A program made the position numbers and the translations under genes. The notes beneath the pieces are model-generated. The model did no database searches. It saw nothing but the letters and a program-made list of their open reading frames with translations, and was not told the origin of the DNA. Shown in pieces: positions 1 through 10,415 of a DNA stretch of 19,240 nucleotides (position 1 is its first letter; every line of letters starts with the position of its first letter). Source of the DNA: Funneliformis mosseae (lineage: Eukaryota > Glomeromycota > Glomeromycetes > Glomerales > Glomeraceae); assembly GCA_910592005.1 (NCBI GenBank), contig CAJVPP010001556.1, forward strand, positions 1-19,240, read 5' to 3'.

Positions 1-1637
1 TTAATATTAAATATATATTTTAAATTAAATAATATTTATTATATTATAAATATATACCTTTAGTAAATTTTTAATTTTCTCAATTTTATTCCATTCATCA
101 TTAGATAATAAAAATTCTGTTAATTCTTTATTTATTGATACTATACTATGTAATGGCTAATAAAAAATTTTATTAAATAAAATAAAAATAAAATAATTAT
201 AATTTATAATTTATCTCATATAGTATTAATGCTTTTTCCATCATATCATAAGTTGAATTCTAATGTATTTTAATATCTAAAATTAATTGAAGACTTCTAA
301 TTTTTAAAGCAATACATTGACAATTAAGTTTTCACATCTTTAAGATGATGCACAAATTTTAACTACTAATTTTCTTAACTAAAATTATAATAATATTATT
401 AATAATTAGTATAAATTAAAATAAAAAATAAAATTTTATATCTTTTCAATTATTCTCATATTTTGATTATTTTTTATATTTTTTAATACATTTTCTTCTT
501 TTTCTAGTCTAGCTCCTTTTAATATTAAAAGAGCTTCTTAAGCAGCTAAATTAATAATATAAGCTAAATATCGAACACATTGGTTTTCAGAATTAAAAGT
601 TATATTATTATTTAAAAAATAACTTTCTAAATGAGTAAATGTAGTATTTATATTATATACATTATTAAATGTAATGCTTAATGTCTATTAAAAATATTAT
701 TTGTTAATTAAAATATACTTAATTTTTTATTAATATAAATAAATTAAAATGTACCTTTTATAATATTTCATATTCTTTTAAGATTTTATAAAATATATAT
801 AAAATATTTTTACTAAAATGAGATCCTTCAAAATGATAAAAATCAAGAAGGATTTCTTTAAGTTTCTAATCTTTTGTAATCCAATGTGCTGTAATTTTAA
901 GAAATAGAATTTGATTTTTAGAAGTTCAACATTTAAGAATAAATGAAATTTTACCCAGTATTTCTTGTAATTGTTTTTTAATATTAATTTTTCTTCATTA
1001 TATGCTTTCACAATATTATTATGTATAGTTTCAGTAGAACATATTTTTGCTTCAAAATTAAGTCTTTTTATCATTATTTAAAAAAATATATTTTCAACAA
1101 TAACAAAAGATTGATCATTCATAATTATCCATTTAGTTAAATCATTTAACCAATCTTTTTGTGTAAATGTCTATTATTATAAATTATTAAATTATTAATA
1201 TTATTATTTAAAATAAATATAATTAAATTAATAAAAATAATATACATACTAAGGAATCTTTTATATTAATATATTTATCCATTAGCCTTTTAACTTTTGA
1301 AAATAAATATAAATGTTTCTTTTTAAGATGATTTCTTAATGTTGAAGATGATTCATCTTTAGGAATTTTATAAATTATACTTAAAAAAAATCAAATTAAT
1401 TTTTATATTTTAATTATTATTATTACTAAAAATTTAAATTTTACTTGCAATGATTACAATGATATTTATTATTTTCTTTATTAAGAGTATAATTACTATG
1501 AATTATAGATCTCTGTTTTTTTTATCCTCATAATTAGATCCTTCATTTTGGATATTTTGGTTAGAATTCTCTACATCTTGAATAGTTTCATTATTTAAAA
1601 ATTCTTTACCATTATCAGAATATGATTCATTTTCCAT
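1..1637 (-). pseudogene. Decayed hAT transposase with BED-type zinc finger, cut by the window edge
   Basis: Read on the minus strand from an ATG at 1637. The N-terminus is acidic and Asn-rich, followed by a BED-like zinc finger: YHCNHCK near 1445, then STLRNHLKKKH near 1340 (C-x2-C, H-x4-H), probably split by an intron. Downstream come hAT-like blocks: NDQSFVIVEN near 1105, LNFEAKICSTETIHNNIVKA near 1060-1000, ITAHWITKD near 890, INLAAxEAL near 545 and NSTYDM near 250. Likely introns at 1171-1249 (GTATGT...TAG) and 685-754 (GTAC...TAG) join conserved blocks in frame. The reading frame shifts at least near 1500 and near 955. Stops fall at Trp or Gln positions (TGA before TSKNQ, TAG in KDxKL, TAA in EILxK, TAG in HxNSTYD). 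The DNASNN-type motif reads FNN (codon 664-666), so the catalytic Asp is lost. The dimerisation domain would lie beyond base 1. A domesticated gene is unlikely given the stops. Confidence 0.75.
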
Positions 1638-1679
1638 TTTATTAAAATTTTTTTATTAAATAAAATTATAAAAAATTAA

Positions 1680-1801
1680 AAGATAAATTAAAGTGCCAGA
1701 TAACTTTCTATGATATTTATAATGTTGTGATAAAATTAGTAAAGTAATAAAGCAAATGGTAAAAGCTAATAAAGCCAATTAATTAATTAAGTTATAAGCT
1801 A
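1680..1801. other. AT-rich junction between hAT remnant and tandem repeat
   Basis: No gene is visible. From about 1730 the sequence already contains words such as AAAGCCAATTA and AAGCTAAATAGC, so it may be a more diverged fringe of the 121-bp array that follows. Confidence 0.4.
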
Positions 1802-2230
1802 AATAGCTAAATATGGTAAAGTTAAATAGTAAAATACCAAGTGAAAGTAAAGTTAAATGATATTTTTAATAAATACAAGCTAATTAGTAAAGTTATCAAA
1901 GCCAATTAGCAAATTATATGATAAAATTTGATAGGGCCAAGTAGCAAAAAGCTAAGTAGCTAAACAAATAAAATTATGTTGATAAAATTAATTACAAAGC
2001 TAAGTGGCTAAGATATTAAAGTTAAATAGTATATTTATATGGTAAAATTTGATAGGACTAAGTAATAAAAAGTTAAGTAACGAAGCTAGTAAAGCTAGAT
2101 TGCAAAATTGACTTACAAAGTCAAGTGGCAAAGTTATCAAAGCCAAGTAATAAAATTATATGGCAAAATTTGATAAGTTCAAGTAAGTGGCAAAGCTAGC
2201 TAAGATTAATTGTAAAGTCAAAGAGAAAAT
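1802..2230. repeat. 121-bp tandem repeat, about 3.5 diverged copies
   Basis: The anchor word AAAATTTGATA recurs at 1923, 2044 and 2165, exactly 121 bases apart each time. The copies at 1923-2043 and 2044-2164 align over their whole length without net indels. The preceding 121 bases match mainly at their 3' end (AAAGTTATCAAAGCCAA), and the last copy is partial. Within each unit shorter words such as GCCAAGTAGCAAA and AGCTAAGTAGC suggest an older sub-repeat of roughly 20 bp. Many differences between copies are C/T or G/A exchanges (GGGCCAAGTAGC against GGACTAAGTAAT). No coding potential is seen. Function unknown. Confidence 0.8.
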
Positions 2231-2325
2231 AGTTAGTATAAATATTCTACTTGAAAAAAATAGTTAAATATTTATTTGACAATTTCACATTTCGCAGTTT
2301 TCTGCAGTAATATTTTTATTATTAA

Positions 2326-3512
2326 TAACGATTTTTAATCGTTAATTTGAAATGATTAAATTTATCATTCTAAAAGAATGATAAAAAAATCATTTATTTA
2401 GAACAATTAAATTTATTATTCTAAATAAATGATAAGAAAATCATTTATTTGGAATGATTGAAGTTATCGTTCTAAATGAACAATAAGAAAATTATTCAAT
2501 TGGAATAATTAAATTTATTATTCTAAACGAACAATAAAAATATTATTTGATTAGAATGATTAAATTTATCATTCTAAACGAATGATAAGAAAATCATTTA
2601 TTTGAAACAATTGAAATTATCATTCCAAATGAACGATAAGAATATCATTCGATTAAAATGATTAAATTATTATTCTAAAAAAATGATAAAAGAATCATTT
2701 GATTAGAATGATTTAATTATTATTTTAAAAGAATGATAAAAAATCATTCAATTAAAATAATTAAATTATCATTCTAAATAAATGATAAAAGAATTGTTTA
2801 TTTGAAATGATTGAATTATTGTTCTAAATGAATGATAAAAGAATCATTTATTTGAAACAATTGAAGTTATCATTCTAAACAAATGATAAGAAAATTATTC
2901 AATCGGAATGATTAAATTATTATTCTAAAAAAATGATAAAAAAATCATTCAATTAGAATGACAAAATTATTATTTCAAATAAACGATAAAAAATCATTCA
3001 TTTAAAATGATTGAAGTTATCGTTTCAAAAGAATAATAAAAGAATTGTTTATTTAAAATAATTAAAATTATCATTCTAAATGAATAATAAGAAATTGTTT
3101 AATTGAAATGATAAGAAAATTGTTTGATTAGAACGATTAAATTTATTATTTCAAACGAATGATAAGAAATCATTTATTTAGAATAATTGAAGTTGTTATT
3201 CTAAACGAACAATAAGAATATCATTCGATTAGAACGATTAAATTATTGTTTCAAATGAATGATAAGAATATTATTTGATTGGAATGATTAAATTATCATT
3301 TTAAACAAATGATAAAAGAATTGTTTATTTGAAATAATTGAATTATTATTTTAAATGAATGATAAAAAAATTATTCATTTGAAACGATTGAAATTATCAT
3401 TTTAAACGAATGATAAAGAATCATTCTAAATAAATAATAAAGAATCGTTTGATTAAAATGATTAAATTATCATTCTAAAAGAATGATAAAAGGATCATTC
3501 AATTAGAATGAT
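2326..3512. repeat. 51-bp tandem satellite of back-to-back palindromes, about 23 units
   Basis: Starting at 2351 the sequence repeats every 51 bases (2351-2401, 2402-2452, 2453-2503 and onward, with small indels later) until about 3512. Each unit holds two stem-loops of the form ATCATTC-N5-GAATGAT, so the array is a string of roughly 45 small inverted repeats about 25-26 bp apart. The left border is a perfect 19-nt palindrome, TAACGATTTTTAATCGTTA (2326-2344). Within the arms the same dinucleotide appears as CG, TG, CA or TA in different units (GAACGAT, GAATGAT, GAACAAT, GAATAAT). The same happens at other sites in the unit, pointing to a CpG-dense ancestor with about six CpG per unit. There are no long reading frames. 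It is a satellite or minisatellite; its role is unknown. Confidence 0.92.
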
Positions 3513-3660
3513 CTGAAATTTCAGATTAATTTAAAATTTTTGGTTCAGTTCAGATTAGATTTATAATCCAAAAATTTTCAGATTGAATTTTTTGCAATCT
3601 AAAACTAAACCGAAGTTGATCTAAACTGAAAATTTTCAGATTAATCTGAACTGTTTAGAG
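3512..3660. repeat. Palindrome-rich repeat abutting the satellite
   Basis: The block contains perfect palindromes TCTGAAATTTCAGA (3512-3525), CTGAAAATTTTCAG (3626-3639) and CAGATTAATCTG (3637-3648), joined by variants of GGTTCAGTTCAGATT on one strand and the complementary AATCTAAAACTAAACCGAA. The whole block looks like a decayed foldback built from a TTCGGTTCAGATT-like word. It begins exactly where the 51-bp array ends. No gene is present. Confidence 0.6.
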
Positions 3661-3796
3661 CTTTAATTTTATCTCATATTATTAATTATATAATTTCATT
3701 AAATTTAAAATTTTATTATATAAAAATAAATTTAAGTTTATAATATCAATTTAAAATTTTATATTATTACTTTAATTAATTTAAAAAAAAGTAAAG

Positions 3797-3945
3797 AAAT
3801 CTTTGCAATAGAAAAAAAAAAAATAGATAGAAAAATAATAAATAAATTAATGTTAAATCTGAATATATATTGATTTAAAATTATATTTAGTATATAAAAA
3901 TAAAATTAATTTTTTTAGTAGTTTTTCTTTCTATTACAAAGGTTT
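3797..3945. mobile_element. MITE-like foldback A
   Basis: Terminal inverted repeats at 3797-3814 and 3928-3945 match at 16 of 18 positions, and both mismatches are T/C. The interior is non-coding and carries AATTAATGTTAAATCT (3845-3860), which recurs in the neighbouring foldback at 3998 and, as a partial match, near 4665. No target-site duplication could be fixed. The size and shape suit a short non-autonomous DNA element. Confidence 0.5.
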
Positions 3946-3954
3946 TATATGAAT

Positions 3955-4091
3955 ATTTTGTAGTAAAAGTAAAAAAATTATCAAAAACATTTTTTTAAAT
4001 TAATATTAAATCTAAATTTATTTACTAAAAATAATATTTAGCTTATAAAGTAAAATTTTTTTTGATAATTTTCTTATTTTTTATTATAAAA
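3955..4091. mobile_element. MITE-like foldback B, related to A
   Basis: The inverted arms at 3955-3987 and 4058-4091 match over about 30 bases with one gap and mostly G/A mismatches. The interior AATTAATATTAAATCT (3998-4013) and the TTTAGCTTATAAAGTAAAATT block correspond to the interior of foldback A, 153 bases upstream. The two look like tandem diverged copies of one family. A third decayed relative may lie at about 4630-4730. Confidence 0.45.
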
Positions 4092-5429
4092 TGCCTATAT
4101 ATTTCTTATAAGTATTTGATATTCATCAGCTTAATAATTAAGTCAATGCTAATTAGCTTTATAATTGCTAGAATTTCGTTTAAAATACAAATTGCATTGC
4201 AAATATTTGAAAGTTTTTTAAAATAATTTTAAATGAATATCAAAATAATTTTGAATATTAAAATTTATTTTTAATTATCAGATTGATTTGAATATCAAAA
4301 ATTAAATATCTAATATTAAATATTTTTCACATTTTTGTTCTTTTATGTTTTTTGATTTTTTTGATTAGATAAACTTTAGTTTATTATTTTATTTTTTTAA
4401 AAATAAATAATTAATATTTAAAATAAAAGTTGATATCTGAAATGAATTTTGATTTTGAAATTAGTTTTAATATTTTGAATATTAATTATGTATTTTCGAA
4501 TATTTGAATCTTATTTATTTACAAACAAATATTTGAATATTATATTTTCAAATGAAAACCCTAATAATTGCATAAAAGTCTAGATAAAGTAAATATTAAT
4601 ATAAATTTTTTTAATTAAGATTATTCTAAATACTTTAATGTAAATAAAAAGAAAATTCCTTTTGAGTTAATATTAAATCTAAATTTATTTTATTAAAAAT
4701 GTAAATCTCAAAACATTTTTTATTGAGTAGAATTATCAAACTCAACTTTTCTATCTGTATCTAATCTTCTATTAAAAATATATTAATTTTTATAAAGTAA
4801 ATTAAAAGAGAATTTATAGTAAATAAATAGGTAAATTTATTTATAAAATCTTACAATCTAAAAATAAAATATTATTATTTTAAATTATATATAAATTTGT
4901 TAAATTATTTTTATTTTATTTTGACTTTGAAAATTATATTATAAATATATATAAAAAAAATTTATATATATTATTCAAAAAAAATAAATAATAAATTTTT
5001 ATTAAATACATTTAATATATTTAAAATTAAAAATAAAAGGCTTTAGATTTTTTTTAATAATATTTTTTGGATTTATACTTTTAAGTTTTTTTTATATTTT
5101 AAAAAAAGGAAATAAAACCTAAAATAAAAGTTTATATATTAAAATATATATAAATACTTAAATATAAATATATAAACCTTTTTTTCTTTTATATTTTTAG
5201 AAAAAATGAATTTATTTTTAATAAATCAATATTGCTATTCCTAATTTAACTAAAACTAATTTAATCAGCCTCAATTTAACTTCAATTTAAAAAATTTCAA
5301 CTTAAAATTTTATTATAAATTTTTTAAAAATAATTTATTTATTTTAAAATTTAAAATCACATTTTTTGTAAACAGATAACCTCTAATCTTAATTTTTACT
5401 AGCATATATTTTGTAAAAATCTTATTATT
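4092..5429. other. AT-rich spacer, no gene seen
   Basis: No coding region, RNA gene or clear transposon end is visible. About 4195-4560 is enriched for variants of the word TTTGAATAT (for example AAATATTTGAAT twice at about 4490-4535). Around 4665 there is a stray copy of the TTAATATTAAATCT word from the foldbacks. The rest is homopolymer-rich A/T sequence. Confidence 0.6.
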
Positions 5430-5479
5430 GAATCTTTTTTTTTGTGTTGTTAAACCTTAAGGTTTTAAAAAGAAGATTC
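5430..5479. repeat. Hairpin-forming inverted repeat
   Basis: GAATCTT at 5430 pairs with AAGATTC at 5473-5479. Nested inside is the perfect palindrome AAACCTTAAGGTTT (5452-5465). It lies about 350 bases upstream of the gp78-like coding start and could be part of a promoter-distal element or a small foldback remnant. Function unknown. Confidence 0.4.
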
Positions 5480-5608
5480 TATAACTTTATTTTATTTTTA
5501 GATATACAATAAATATTTAAATCTTGATCGAATGATCCGAGTTATATTTATATTTCTCTCCAAAAAATATTCATTTAAAATTAGCTTTTCAAATGATTAA
5601 TCTTACCC

Positions 5609-5616
5609 TATAAATA
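5609..5616 (+). promoter_or_regulatory. Candidate TATA box of the gp78-like gene
   Basis: TATAAATA lies 211 bases before the ATG at 5827, in a stretch visibly less AT-rich than its surroundings (GC rises from about 5600). In such an AT-rich genome TATA-like words are common by chance. Support comes only from position and from the CCAAT word downstream. Confidence 0.3.
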
Positions 5617-5663
5617 CTGGGTAAATGGTTACGAAAACTGGGGTAAAAGTGCAAATCCAAAGC

Positions 5664-5674
5664 TCATTGGTTGG
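5664..5674 (-). promoter_or_regulatory. Candidate CCAAT box (inverted) of the gp78-like gene
   Basis: TCATTGGTTGG is the reverse complement of CCAACCAATGA, a classical CCAAT context. It lies about 155 bases before the start codon in a relatively GC-rich upstream region. CCAAT boxes act in either orientation in fungal promoters. Motif-only evidence. Confidence 0.3.
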
Positions 5675-5727
5675 AAAAATTTACTGTTAACCATACATGG
5701 TCAAAAAATATTCTCAAATCATTATTT

Positions 5728-5748
5728 AATGAGTAAACTTCACTCATT
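5728..5748. promoter_or_regulatory. Inverted repeat in the upstream region
   Basis: AATGAGT and ACTCATT form 7-bp arms around a 7-base spacer, about 80 bases upstream of the ATG. TGAGT/ACTCA half-sites resemble basic-leucine-zipper targets (GCN4/AP-1 style), but the spacing is not that of a single bZIP site. It could equally be a hairpin in the 5' leader. Low certainty. Confidence 0.25.
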
Positions 5749-5826
5749 TAAATTAAATTTCGTGATCTTCTTTTCGTGGACAACTTTTGTCTTGGCCACT
5801 GATCTTGAAATTTGCCAAATGTTATA

Positions 5827-7746
5827 ATGCCCGTTCTTGATTTGAAACTATACACCACCATCTCTGTATGTGTCGCCCTTGTGGCTTTTATTTATTCTTG
5901 CAATATCTTTACTTTTCAAAAATGGTTCTCCTTCACGCACTTACCGACACCAGTTGACAACTTGCCTAATCAAGCTACACTTAGTTCTAATGGGTTCGAT
6001 AGAATTGCCGAGAAAGGTCCTGGTATTACTACTTCAATATTTCAAAATATGTTATCAGAGAAATATTTAGCCCCAAGAAAACCTTTTGGTTTAATGGGGC
6101 CTTTTTTAACTTCGCTTGTAAATTTTTTACAAAAAGAAAAGTTTTGTGTTATGGTATGCGTTTTATATTTAAATCATTAGATTTTACTTTTCTTTAAAAA
6201 TAGCATTCAATGAGATGTCTTGAATGCAAATTCTTTAGTATTGATGTATAGTCAATCCCATCATGAATAAATTATTCATGTTTATAGATTTTCATCAATA
6301 TGGCTTATTGTTTTGTATTTCTCCTCGGAAGGTTGACATTGAAATTCTTTTTTGGAGAGTTAAGAGTAATCGAAAGTCAGGTATTTTTGAATAATTTTTT
6401 ATTACATAAATTTCTTTGACTACTTTATATTTAAATTTAATTTATCACCTTTAGCATATGTATGATAGACTACTCAACTTTCTTTTATTCAAAGTGGTCT
6501 TTGTTGGAGCAATTTTAGAGCCAAAATGGGAAGAGTTACTTATTTGGACAACTTGGTTTACAATTCTTGGATTTTTAAGAATTTTTAGTATGCTTTGTCG
6601 GGATAGATTCGAATATGTAAGTCCTAATTTCTTTATTGATTTCAACACTTCTGAAATTTCTAATGAATTTTTTTAAAATTCCTTTCTTTTTTAGCTTACG
6701 TTTACTCCAAACACTCCAGTTCAGGCTCATTTACGAATATTAACACTATTAATACTTATTTTATTATCAGACATTTTCTGGTTTATAATGTGTATATCGG
6801 TATTCCGGTCAATGTTGTTGCTTTTGACATTTGAGGTTACTTAACAATTTTTTTATTGTACGAGTTTATGATTGGACTATAACATTATATTTAATATTTC
6901 GCAACTTTAAAAAATAGTGCTTTACATTATTTTTAGATACCGTACAAACATTGGTTAAATATATAATTCACCTTAGGGATATTACAAGACAAAGTGTTTG
7001 GGAGTCTAGAGGAATTCTTTTATATTACACCGAATTTGTTACAGACACTTTGATACTAGTTGCCACTCTTGCACATTATTTACACATCATGGTGAGAAAT
7101 TATGTTTTTGTTATTTTTGGAAAGAATAAAGAATAACAATATCCAAAATTTAACACCTTTATTCAAATTAGCTTCTTCATGGTATTTCTTTTACCTTGAT
7201 TGATGCAGTTTTATTTTTAAATATGAGGAGCGTTTTCAATAATCTTAGGAAAAAAATAGCTGCATATTACAGTTACAGGCAGGCTATATTCAATATGCAA
7301 ACACAGTAAGAAATTTTAAGAGATTTAAACTTTTTGAAATACGTTAGATGAGGCAGTTTATGTTTAGATAAGGATTGTTATATAGTTTCATTCTAAAAAA
7401 TTTATGTTTCAATTTCTGTAGATATCCAAACGCCACCGATATTGAGTTGAATGAATATAATGATGACTGTGCAATATGTCGGGATTCTATGGATTCTGCT
7501 AAAAAATTACCATGTGGCCATATGTTTCATTTGTATGTGAACTTTTCTGATTTAGTTATGCGTTGCTTTATACAATTTTAAGTTGCTTGCTAATTGGAAT
7601 ATTAAATATTAAAAAGGACTTGCTTGCGTTCTTGGCTAGAACATCATGGTTCTTGTCCAACTTGTAGACGATCTTTGTTGAAAGGAGACTCTCCTATACG
7701 ACAAAGGTTATTAGAACATTTACATATGGAAGTTCCATTCCTTTGA
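5827..7746 (+). CDS. AMFR: gp78/AMFR-like multi-pass ER membrane RING-H2 E3 ubiquitin ligase, 8 exons
   Basis: Exons 5827-6153, 6288-6380, 6455-6616, 6695-6835, 6918-7091, 7172-7305, 7422-7532 and 7617-7746 join into 1,272 nt, giving 423 residues and a TGA stop. All seven introns (82-134 nt range, or about 74-80 for the shortest) are GT-AG. The order matches the human gp78 family: N-terminal membrane segment (about 8-30); further hydrophobic segments near 105-130, 146-161, 168-188, 209-230 and 279-318; landmark CRDRFEY (188-194); YIIHLRD (256-262). Then a RING-H2 with C360, C363, C375, H377, H380, C383, C394, C397 (NDDCAICRDSM; CLRSWLEHHGSCPTC). In this family the RING recruits an E2 to ubiquitinate misfolded or regulated ER proteins for ERAD. 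It ends 26 residues after the last RING Cys, so the CUE, E2-binding and p97-binding C-terminal parts of human gp78 (643 residues) are absent. An in-frame TTG at 5812 precedes the chosen ATG. No damage is seen. Confidence 0.9.
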
Positions 7747-8003
7747 GAAAGTCGTTTTTTTGCAGAAATTTCAACAATGATTAGATATACAGAATTTGAT
7801 ATTCTGAAATATTGATACTCATTTGTAAACTCTATTTATTTGGCATACTGGTTATGTGAACAATTTAATTAATTTTCAAGATCATTAGCAAAATTATAAA
7901 CTAACAACATTAATAGTTTAGAAATAAGAAACTTGCAAAATCAGAGTAATTTTTTTTTTTTACTGGAGTTTATTTTATCAAAAAATTGCACATCTTTATG
8001 TAA

Positions 8004-8045
8004 TTATAACATTATGCTCATTCAAAAGTTGAGTAAATGTTATAA
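8004..8045. repeat. Strong inverted repeat followed by poly(A), downstream of gp78-like gene
   Basis: The arms TTATAACATTATGCTCA (8004-8020) and TGAGTAAATGTTATAA (8030-8045) pair almost fully around a 9-base loop, and a run of A follows directly. A T12 run sits at about 7949-7961. It starts 258 bases after the stop codon. It may be a small foldback element or a 3' end hairpin; no evidence separates the two. Confidence 0.4.
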
Positions 8046-10236
8046 AAAAAAAAAATAAGTTGGATTATTTTTCTTTATATTTTTTTATTGTTGTATCATA
8101 TTTTTAATTTATTATATTGCATAAACTCATTGTAAATAACATTTTTTATTATTTTGTTTTGCAAGAATTTTATATAATTATTAAATTTTAAAAAAATTTT
8201 ATTTAATTAAAATTGCAAAGTTAAAATTTATTATATAATTAATTAATTAATCTTTAATAATATTAAATTATTTTTAAATAAAAAAATAATTTTATTAAGA
8301 TTAAAATATTTTTATAATATTAAGAAAAAAAAATGTTATAAAAAAAGGATTAATTTAATATTTTATATATTTGAAAATTTGTATTTTTTGTATTTTTTGT
8401 AATAAATTTCAAATTTTTGAATTATATAAAAATGAACAAAAATCAGTTTTTTTTTTATCTGAATTTAATATAAAATCTAAAAAATCATTTTTAAATAGCT
8501 AATTTTTTTTAAATTATTTATTTATATAAAAAAGATTAATATTTTTAAATGCAAATATAATTAAATAAAATTAAATCAATTATTAAGATAACAAAAATAT
8601 TATAAATTTATATATATCATAACATTATTTTTTAATATTAAATAAAAAGATTTCTTAACTAAATCTATACCTATTTATTATATATAAAAATAAATTTTTT
8701 AAATGTTAATTTATTTCTTTTTTCTAATATTATTTTTACATTAAATCTCAATATAATCAAATATTATAAAATTAAAATATATTATATAAATATAAATAAT
8801 TGATTATTTTATATTGTTAGTTATCTTATTGTATACAAACAATCAGAAAAATTTATTTAATAGTAATTTTTAATATAAATCATAAAAATTAAAATTCTTT
8901 AAATAATTATAATTATTAAAATAATATTCTGTAAAAATTTATATATATATAAAATTTTTTTAAACTTTATGTTACATTTTATTTATATTTATAAAAATTT
9001 TTTAACATTTTTTTTAAATAAAATAATATATAAAATTTATTAATTATTAATTTACAAAAATAATAAAAAAAAATTTATATTTTATTTTACTAAAAATTTT
9101 AATAAAAAAAATTATAAAATTTAATAAAAAAAAAATATTTTTTAAACTATAAGAATTTTTATTTAAATTTAATTACAATTTTAATTAATTATTATTATAA
9201 TTACTTTAATTTTAATTTAAATGTTAGATAATAAAAACTATTAAAAAGTCCAGAATAATAAATATAAAATGATCACAAGTTATAATATAATGATTTAATT
9301 GGTCAGTAAAAGATATACAATTATATGTATAATAGATAATGTAATAAATAAAATTATATTAACTCAAATAAGTAGGTGAATAGACTAAAATAAATTTATT
9401 AAGTTGTATAATATTTAATAGTTTTTTATTTATATTTAAACTAATTATTAACTTTCTATACAATTATCCTTTATATAATCACATTGTCTTTAAGTATACT
9501 ATATTTTAATTCTGATTTTTTAAATATAAAATATCCTTTATAATTACATATTAATTATATTACTATTACACTAATTATTAGATTAATATATTAATTAATA
9601 AGTAATTTTCTTTATATAATCACATTATCACATAATAAATTGGTTAATAATATTTAATTATTATAATAAATTATATAAAATTATTTTATTCTAAGATAAA
9701 CTTTATTAAAAAATTTAAAAATTTAAGATTTAAACATTTAAATAAAACTAAAGATGATCAATAATCTTATTTAATTTAAACTGATATATTATTAATAATA
9801 AAATTTAAAATTGATTAAGATTAATTAATTATTTTTTTTTATATTTAAATTTATTAAAATAATTTAATTTACTAAAATATTTATTTATTTATTAATATTT
9901 ATAATATAAATATAAAATTATTCTTATAAATTTAATTTTACAAATATTCTAAGATTTTAAATATATATTTATAATATAATATAATATATTATATCTATAT
10001 ATTTATAGTAACAAGTAAAGAAATATAACTAGATAATATAAAATTTTATTAATCATTTATTTATATAATCATATACTATAATCATAAAAATATTTTATTT
10101 GAAAGCTTTAAATTAAAACTATATATATATATAAAATTTATACTATTTTAAATAGAAAAATAAAAAGTTTATTTAATTAAAAAAATCAATTTTTATATTT
10201 TTATAATTTTTAATAATTCTAATTTTTTTTATTATA
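8046..10236. other. AT-rich spacer, no gene seen
   Basis: About 2.2 kb of A/T-dominated sequence with no reading frame of note on either strand, no RNA gene and no transposase remnant that I can recognise. The only repeat I can point to is CTTTATATAATCACATT at 9469 and again at 9610, followed by GTC and ATC respectively (a G/A difference), in otherwise unrelated context. Confidence 0.6.
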
Positions 10237-10238
10237 TA

Positions 10239-10268
10239 CACTAAACTACATTAAATTACCGGATTTTT
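10239..10268 (+). repeat. Left TIR of the Tc1 element
   Basis: It matches the right TIR at 26 of 30 positions. The mismatches are A/C, C/T, G/A and T/A. It is preceded by the TA target duplication. Confidence 0.88.
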
Positions 10269-10415
10269 TATATATATTAAAATTATATATAAATTACAAT
10301 TTTAGTTATCAATTAAATATAATTTTTGTGTAATAAATAACCAACAATAAAAATTATATCAAAATAATTCGCAGATTTTATATTTATTATAAAATAAAAT
10401 TTATATTTTAATAGA

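Noticed and set aside
778..1074. Independent 98-residue minus-strand gene
   Set aside because: Only its first third matches hAT-like sequence; the rest is out of frame with the conserved continuation. It is a segment of the hAT remnant.
2326..3512. CRISPR array
   Set aside because: The units are contiguous with no unique spacers, the context is eukaryotic and no cas genes are present. It is a tandem satellite.
5870..6070. Plus-strand ORF in another frame within gp78 exon 1
   Set aside because: Shadow of the real exon, with no conserved motif.
6451..6648. Minus-strand ORF opposite gp78 exon 3
   Set aside because: It is an antisense shadow of a clearly conserved exon and has no own features.
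6937..7091. Exon 5 of the gp78-like gene starting at 6937
   Set aside because: It puts the joined frame out of phase and omits residues needed for equal length with the family. The acceptor ending at 6917 restores both.
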